Notes under the pieces: generated by a model | What the model was told of the DNA's origin: nothing | The model's input: only the letters and a program-made list of their open reading frames with translations | The model's database searches: none | NCBI GenBank assembly: GCA_943704415.1 | Contig: CALSCO010002360.1 | Location: forward strand, 1 to 61,707 | Source: Parvularia atlantis | Taxonomy: Eukaryota; Opisthokonta; Rotosphaerida | Length of the DNA stretch: 61,707 bases | Reading direction: 5' to 3' | Translations under genes and position numbers: made by a program | In this document: one piece after another, positions 56,701 through 61,707 of the stretch | How the letters are laid out: each line of letters starts with the position of its first letter | How positions within the stretch are numbered: the stretch's first letter is position 1

Positions 56701-58699
56701 TTGCGCTGCAGCAGTCGCTCGAGGCGCTCGAGCGCGAGTCGGCGGCGGCCCAGTCGACGCTGCAACACGAGCTCGAGCAGCGCACCGTCGAGCTTGCAGC
56801 GTTACAGCAGGCGGCTGCCGTGGCGATGACGGCCGTGGACACGGCTGACGCGACCTGTGCGGCGCTCGAGCGCGACCTGCAGGTGAGCCTCGGAGCGCTT
56901 GGGATCGCTGGTGCTCATGGCGATGTCGCAGGCTGTGACGACGCGCGCGGGCGAGCTGCATCAGGCGTGCGACGAGACGCAGGCCGAGCTCGCGAGGGTG
57001 CAGCAGACGCTCAACGAGGCGCAGGCGGCGCTCGCCAAGAAGGACTTTGACGGGGTCGCGTTGGCGCAGGTGCGCTTTGCGGCCGGCAGCGGTGCATGTG
57101 TATGGCTGACATAGGCGCATGCGCAGGCATCGCAACGGCGCCAAAATGAGATGCAGGAGGCGCTTGAGCGCGCGCACGACGAGGCGTCGTTGCTGCAGCA
57201 GTCGCTGGCGCAGCTCGAGCGCGACGTGCACACGCTGACGCAGGAGGCTGCCAACGCGAGCGCGGCCAAGGTGACGCTGGCTGTGTGGCTCAGCGGTGCT
57301 GCTCGGCTGATGTGGCTGGCGGTGCGCAGACGCAGGCGGAGGAGGAGGTGCGCAAGCTGAGCAAGCAGCTGCGGGCCGTGTGCGACGATGTCGAGGCGTG
57401 GCGGACGCGCGCCGAGGCCGTGGAGCAGTCGCGCGGCGAGCACGACGGCGCGGTTACCGAGCTTAAGGCGCGGATCGAGGACCTGCAGACAGCTGCCGCC
57501 CGGGCCGATCTGCTCCTGGCCGAGCAGAAGCACCGCTACGGAGACCTGGACGCGGAGCTGCGCGTGCTCGAGGTGGCGAAGAAGGCGAGCGACGATGAGG
57601 CGGCTCGGGCTGTTCGCCGTGTTGAGACGCTCGAGCGCGAGGCCGAGGTGCAGCGTGTCCAGGTGAGCGCGCTCGAGACGGCGGCTGCCGACAAGAAGGC
57701 GGCCGCGGCCGAGCTGCAGATCCAGGTGAGCGAGACGGCGGCCGTGCTCGCCGAGAAGGAGCGCGCGCTGGCGTCGCTCGAGGGCCGGCTAGCGGAGCGC
57801 GACGCGACGGTCAAGCAGCTGGACGTGACCGTGGCCGATCTGCAGGCCGAGCTGGCGGCCGCACGCGGCAAGCAGGACGAGCTGGCGGCGGCGGTGTCGA
57901 GCAAGAGCGCCGAGATGCGCAACATCGAGCGCGAGCTGCGCCAGACGAGCAAGGCCGTGCAGGCGGCCGTGGGTGAGCGCGACGCGTTGCAGGCGCGCTG
58001 CCACGAGTACGAGCGCGCGATCGAGAGTATGCAGGCATCGGTGCGGGGCCTTGGCGTTGTTACGGCCTGTCCTGCGTGCTCACGCTGTGCACGGCGCAGC
58101 GCGACCGCCAGAACGAGCTCGAGGGCACGCTGGCGCAGCTCAAGACCGAGGTAGACACGCTCACGGCCACGTGCCGCGAACTCGAGACCGAGCGCGATGC
58201 CGCCAACGACAAGTACTTTGCGCTCGTCGTCAAGACGAAGAAGCTTGAGAAGCAAGTGCAGCAGACAGGCACGACCACGACGACGGCCGCTGCGCCGCGC
58301 CCCGTGCCGGCCGCCTCGCCCGCGCCGCGTGCCAGCGCGGCCACGACCACCATGCGTCCCATCGCCGCCGTCACGCCTAGCCGATCGGCCTCGGCGCAGC
58401 GCCGCGCGGCTGCCACGAACGCAGCACCAGCACCGAGCGCACCCGCCGTGCCCCTGACGACGCCGGGCAAGCGGCCGTCGACCGACCACGCGCAGACGCA
58501 ACAGCAGCGGCGGCGGCTCCTCGCGACGCCTAGCAGTGGCAGCGGCAGCAGCACGGCGGCGCCTGTCGCGCCAACCCCGGCATCGGCGACGCGCTCTCAC
58601 ACTACCGCGGCCGCTGCGCCTGCGCCTGTGCCTGCGCCTGGAACCGGTGCGACGCCTACGGCCGACGACGCCAACACGGAGAACTGCCAGGTGCAGTGA
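50721..58699 (+). CDS. Giant coiled-coil protein
   Basis: Starts MDRAVAFGAASTAAAAANKE. Nearly 8 kb with some 20 or more short introns gives roughly 2,000-2,200 residues, almost all heptad-type Ala/Leu/Glu/Gln/Arg helix (for example QMIDSLQDAVNQGKRRYDEL, ELQERYTACESALAGALKKA, ELAQTKARLEGALTHVEQQM, ELAAAVSSKSAEMRNIEREL, LEKQVQQ). No motor, GRIP, PH or kinase domain is seen at either end. The last about 140 residues are Pro/Ala/Thr/Ser-rich and basic (TPGKRPSTDHAQTQQQRRRL), ending ANTENCQVQ. Architecture resembles golgins, TPR/Mlp, NuMA or centrosomal rods; sequence alone cannot decide. Frame continuity over the whole span supports one gene, but internal splice choices are approximate. Head-to-head with GPI and tail-to-tail with UTP15 (44 bp gap). 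Confidence 0.8.
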
Positions 58700-58743
58700 G
58701 GCGTCGCTTTTTGCTGTACATCTGGAGTGAGCTTGTCTCGCGC

Positions 58744-61217
58744 TTACTCGTCGTCTGCAAAGTCGTCTTCGTCGTCCTCATCGTCGTTCTCGTCCTGCTC
58801 CTCATCGTCCCCGTCAGCGTCTGTTGCACCCGCGCCGACGCCGTCCTCGCCGAGCGCCGGGTCTTGCGACACGACGTCGTCCACGGCGAAGCCTGCGCCC
58901 GCTGAACATCAGCCACCAGCGCAGACGGCGCAGCCACGGCGTCGAACCGTCGTCCTCGGGTGCGTCCAGGCCGTCGTACGCCGCGACGAAGCCCGTGCCG
59001 CCGTCGCGGTTGGACGACAGGGCGAAAAGCATGTCAAGCCCGCCGATGAGCTCGAGCATTTGCTTCTGCAGCGCGACCTGCCGCGCGCGCGACACGGGAT
59101 GTCACCAGTCGTGCACGCAGTGACAGCGGCAGCGCGGACCTCCTGCAGCAGCTTCTGGCGCAGCTTGGCCAGGAGCTGGTCGACGATGAGCGATTGGCCG
59201 ACGACCGTCGTGTACAAGTCTGCGCGCGCGCACGCGTGAGCAGCGAGAGAGGGCGCGTGTGAACTGTGCGCGCACCGAGGACGATGTTTGTCACGTCCAC
59301 GAGCAGCGCGGCGTAACGCGGGTTGGTGACGTACCGCACCTGCGCGGCTGTGCGTCAGTGCGAGCGACACAGGCAGAGGCGGGGGCGCACCAGGAATGTC
59401 AGCAGCGGCTCGAGCGCGATGTCGTCGCGCCCCGAGATGGCCGTGCGCAGCGCGTCGCGGTGTGACAGCTCCTCGAGCAGCGCCATGACGACGATCGGGC
59501 GCTGGTTCTGCATTTGAGCCGCGGGTATGTGAGTGCGGCTGTGCGCGTGCGTTAGGCCATTCTGCACCTTGAGCACCGCGTCGAGCGCGTCCTTGTAGCG
59601 GAACGACTTGAGCAGGAGCTCGTACGGTCGGAGACGCGGCTTGCGGCGCTCCTCGACCTTGTAGTCGCTCTGCGGTGCGGCGTGTCGGTGCGGAAGAGGC
59701 CAGCACGGCAGCAACCAAGCGCACCTGGCTTGCGCGTCTCCCCTGCCCGCGCATGTAGTACCGGAACGAGCCGCCGTGGATGACGCGCGCGGCCTTGTGC
59801 TGGATCTGCAAGACGCGCGTCTGAGCAGCGGCGTGGCGGGCAGGGCCGCGCACCTGCTCCGCCGCGTGCACCGTGCGCCGGCGGATCGACAGCAGGCCGT
59901 TGCTCATGCCGGCGACGAGGTGCGTGTCGTCGGGCTGGCGACGGTCGGCGGTGAGCGCTGCTCAGACGTGCGGCCACGGCGCACCGAGAGCGCGAGCGAG
60001 AGCAGCGGCGCGGGGTACTTGAGCGAGTGCGTGACCTTGTAGTCGGCGACGTCGTAAATCTTGACGTGGTGATCGAGCGAGGCCGTGAGCAGGCGCGAGT
60101 GTGCAGCGTCGAAGCACATGTCGGTGATCGTCTTCTGGTGGTTGGACAGCGTGCGCACGAGCCGCCCGCCGCTCAGCACGTCCCACACGTTGACGACGTT
60201 CTGGCCTGGCGATTGCGGCCCGTCAGTCGGGCGGCTGCGCGTGCCATGTGCCGTTTAGTGCGCACCCGCCGACAGCAGCAGGCCGCCGCCCGGGAACACG
60301 AGCACCTTCTCGACCGGACTCCCGTGGTCGAGCGTCATCGTGCACACGCCGCTGCGCACGTCCCACAGCCGCACGGTGTGGTCGTAGGCGCCTGTGCAGC
60401 GCGTCTGACCGGGCTGCGCACGCGCGTGTCGCGCCGCGCACCCGACACGACGAGGTCCGGGTTGTCGCCACTGACAAAGCCCGTGCGGATGTAGTCCTGC
60501 AGGGCGCAGCGCGGTCAGCGGCCGCTGCATCGCATGCGGCGCCCCCGGCGTCACCTCGTGGCCGCGCATGCACAGCAGCTCGCGGTCATCCTCGAGGCTC
60601 CACAGGCGCACGGTGCGGTCGTCCGAGCACGACACGACCTGCGTCTTGTTGTGCGAGAAGCGGGCGACGTGGACGGCGCTGTGGACACTTGTCAGTACGC
60701 GACATAGGCGGTCAGCGGCGGGGCGCACCTCTCGTGGCCCTTGAACGAGCGCAGCACGGCGCGGCTGCCCAGGTCAAACACCTGCACGAGCCCGTCCTCG
60801 CCGCCCGCCACGAGCAGCCGGCCGTCGGCGCGGAACGTGCCCGAGTAGGCGACGTCGGCGAAGCGCGACACGACCTTCTTGACCTTTGGGGCGCGGGTCA
60901 GCTGCGGCGCGGGAGACACGGTGCGGCGCCGCACCGAGTTGGTCTGCGTGCTGTAGATCTGCACGCGCGTCGAGCTCGTCACCGCAAAGTCGTGCGGCTT
61001 AACCGGGCTGAAGTGCACGCTCGTCACACCCGCGTACTCCTTCACGAGCACCGGGTGCTGCCGTGCGCGTGCGTCGGCTCGCAACACGCGTACGCCGCGC
61101 TCGCACCCGCACGCGCACCTTGAACCGCCGCCAGTACCGCCCCTCGGCCGTCACCCGCCCCGGCAGCGGCGGGTACGCGCGCGGCGCGAGCTTGCGGAAC
61201 GACGTGAGGTCGGCCAT
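58744..61217 (-). CDS. UTP15: UTP15, U3 snoRNP/t-UTP WD40 protein
   Basis: Starts MADLTSFRKLAPRAYPPLPG at 61215-61217. WD40 units: VTSVHFSPVKPHDFAVTSST, GRLLVAGGEDGLVQVFDL, SAVHVARFSHNKTQVVSCSD, DRTVRLWSLEDDRELLCMRG, YDHTVRLWDVRSGVCTMTLD, VNVWDVLSGGRLVRTLSNHQ and LDHHVKIYDVADYKVTHSLK. The UTP15 C-terminal domain follows: LRPYELLLKSFRYKDALDAV, VVMALLEELSHRDALRTAIS, VTNPRYAALLVDVTNIVL, VGQSLIVDQLLAKLRQKL and LQKQMLELIGGLDMLFAL. It ends in an acidic tail to DDEDDFADDE, reached by an intron with a GTTCG donor. Nucleolar component of the small-subunit processome needed for pre-18S rRNA processing and Pol I transcription. About 520 residues, normal. Confidence 0.95.
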
Positions 61218-61403
61218 CGTGAAGGCTGCCGGGACTCAGGGAAAGAGCGAGTATCAGCCACACTGCACGCGGAGAGGAGCGAGCGGTTCCACAGCAGATA
61301 AGGTTGAACGCCTCATACACATTGAAAGTGCCTTTTTAAACCTAAACTGAACTCCTTTGTGACATTGTGGAGCCGAGTCGTCCTTGGTGGCACCTTTCTC
61401 CGG
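61218..61403. promoter_or_regulatory. UTP15: Region upstream of UTP15
   Basis: 186 bp between the UTP15 start and the hairpins flanking the Fanzor remnant, with an AT-rich TTTTTAAACCTAAACTGAAC block near 61334-61353. No gene is seen. Confidence 0.4.
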
Positions 61404-61432
61404 GCCCGAGGCAGCCTCAGGGGTTTCCCCCC
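61404..61432 (-). other. Two adjacent hairpins 3' of the Fanzor remnant
   Basis: On the minus strand, GGGG-GGAAA-CCCC is followed by CCTGAGG-CTG-CCTCGGG, whose stems pair fully allowing one U-G; the two share a few bases, so they may alternate. They begin right after the remnant's stop. In TnpB/Fanzor elements the guide RNA scaffold lies at the 3' end of the gene, so a decayed omega-RNA end is possible but unproven. Confidence 0.3.
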
Positions 61433-61435
61433 GCA

Positions 61436-61707
61436 TCACGAGCAGTGCTCGTGGTTCCGTGCGCCGTTGATGTCGCGTCCCACTGCAGTGCCGCACGACT
61501 TGCCGCCGAGGGCACCAGCCGCACGTTTTGCTGGTGTACGACTCGTCGACGATCACGACCTTCACCCAGTGCCTTGTCGAGTAGCCGGCGCTTGAACGCG
61601 TAGTGCCGCCAGGTGAGCATCTGGCGGACGACCTTCTTGTTGATCACGCGCTTCTTGGTGCCCTTCCTCTTGACCATCTGCTGCGTCTCGAAAGACGGGA
61701 GGAGAAT
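61436..61707 (-). mobile_element. Decayed Fanzor (TnpB-family) nuclease, C-terminal part; continues beyond right edge
   Basis: Reading leftward from the right edge: LLPSFETQQMVKRK, then KKVVRQMLTWRHYAFKRRLL, then in a second frame VKVVIVDESYTSKTCGWC, then in a third frame GALGGKS, CGT and GRDINGARN before a TGA at 61436-61438. These are, in family order, the (I/V)LLP.FET..MV block, the LTW.HY.F...L helix, the RuvC Glu/zinc-ribbon DE.YTSKTCG block and the last RuvC Asp motif (RD.NGARN) of Fanzor/TnpB. Frame changes and a shortened zinc ribbon (second Cys pair incomplete) show this copy is broken. The N-terminal half lies outside the window. No transposase, resolvase or terminal repeat is visible here. 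Active Fanzors are RNA-guided DNA endonucleases carried by eukaryotic transposons and some large DNA viruses; the origin of this copy cannot be decided from the fragment. Confidence 0.85.

Noticed and set aside
61254-61565. A distinct 103-residue protein starting at the VVIVDESYTSKTCG segment.
   Set aside because: The frame is coding only for the first block; the rest is out of frame with the Fanzor motifs or lies in UTP15 upstream DNA, so this is part of a decayed element and not a small gene.

Overview
This window is nuclear DNA of a gene-dense, very GC-rich unicellular eukaryote. Almost every gene is split by introns of about 45-80 nt that begin GTGCG (sometimes GCGCG), carry a CTGAC/CTCAC/CTAAC-like branch site and end in CAG. 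TGA, TAG and TAA are all used as stops. Gene content (CDK10, CDO1, TIM22, UTP15, an endosomal-type NHE, a GLUT-like porter, DENN, F-box) is plainly eukaryotic. I cannot name the lineage. The GC bias creates many long antisense ORFs, so coding calls here rest on homology motifs and splice continuity, not ORF length. I find about 26 host genes plus one mobile-element remnant; intergenic gaps are mostly 10-200 bp.

Left third (1-21.3 kb): the end of an E2F/DP-like factor; a low-complexity protein; a DHRS4-like reductase with a peroxisomal-type SHL tail; an SRS2/UvrD DNA helicase; an OCA/Siw14-like phosphatase lacking the catalytic Arg; a secreted GH31 glycosidase; a small charged zinc-binding protein; a membrane alpha/beta hydrolase; a proton-symporter-like sugar porter; a Cys-rich protein; CDK10; and the mitochondrial ADP/ATP carrier.

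Middle (21.3-45.9 kb): an F-box/LRR protein, a GLUT-like porter, a Tudor protein, an NHE6/7/9-like exchanger, an unusual calponin-homology + pseudokinase + HECT-like protein, cysteine dioxygenase, an unrecognised helical protein, a PARP-zinc-finger + ankyrin + SAM protein, and a DENN Rab-GEF.

Right (45.9-61.7 kb): DXO/Rai1 decapping enzyme, TIM22, glucose-6-phosphate isomerase, a coiled-coil protein of roughly 2,000 residues, the rRNA-processing factor UTP15 and, at the extreme right edge, the decayed C-terminal nuclease domain of a Fanzor (eukaryotic TnpB-family RNA-guided nuclease).

Most neighbours are head-to-head or tail-to-tail with no shared pathway, so the layout reflects compaction, not operons. 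GH31, two sugar porters and GPI could form a secreted-glycan-to-glycolysis route, but their proximity may be chance. The items most worth following are the Fanzor remnant with its adjacent hairpins, the CH-pseudokinase-HECT-like fusion, and the PARP-finger/ankyrin/SAM fusion.
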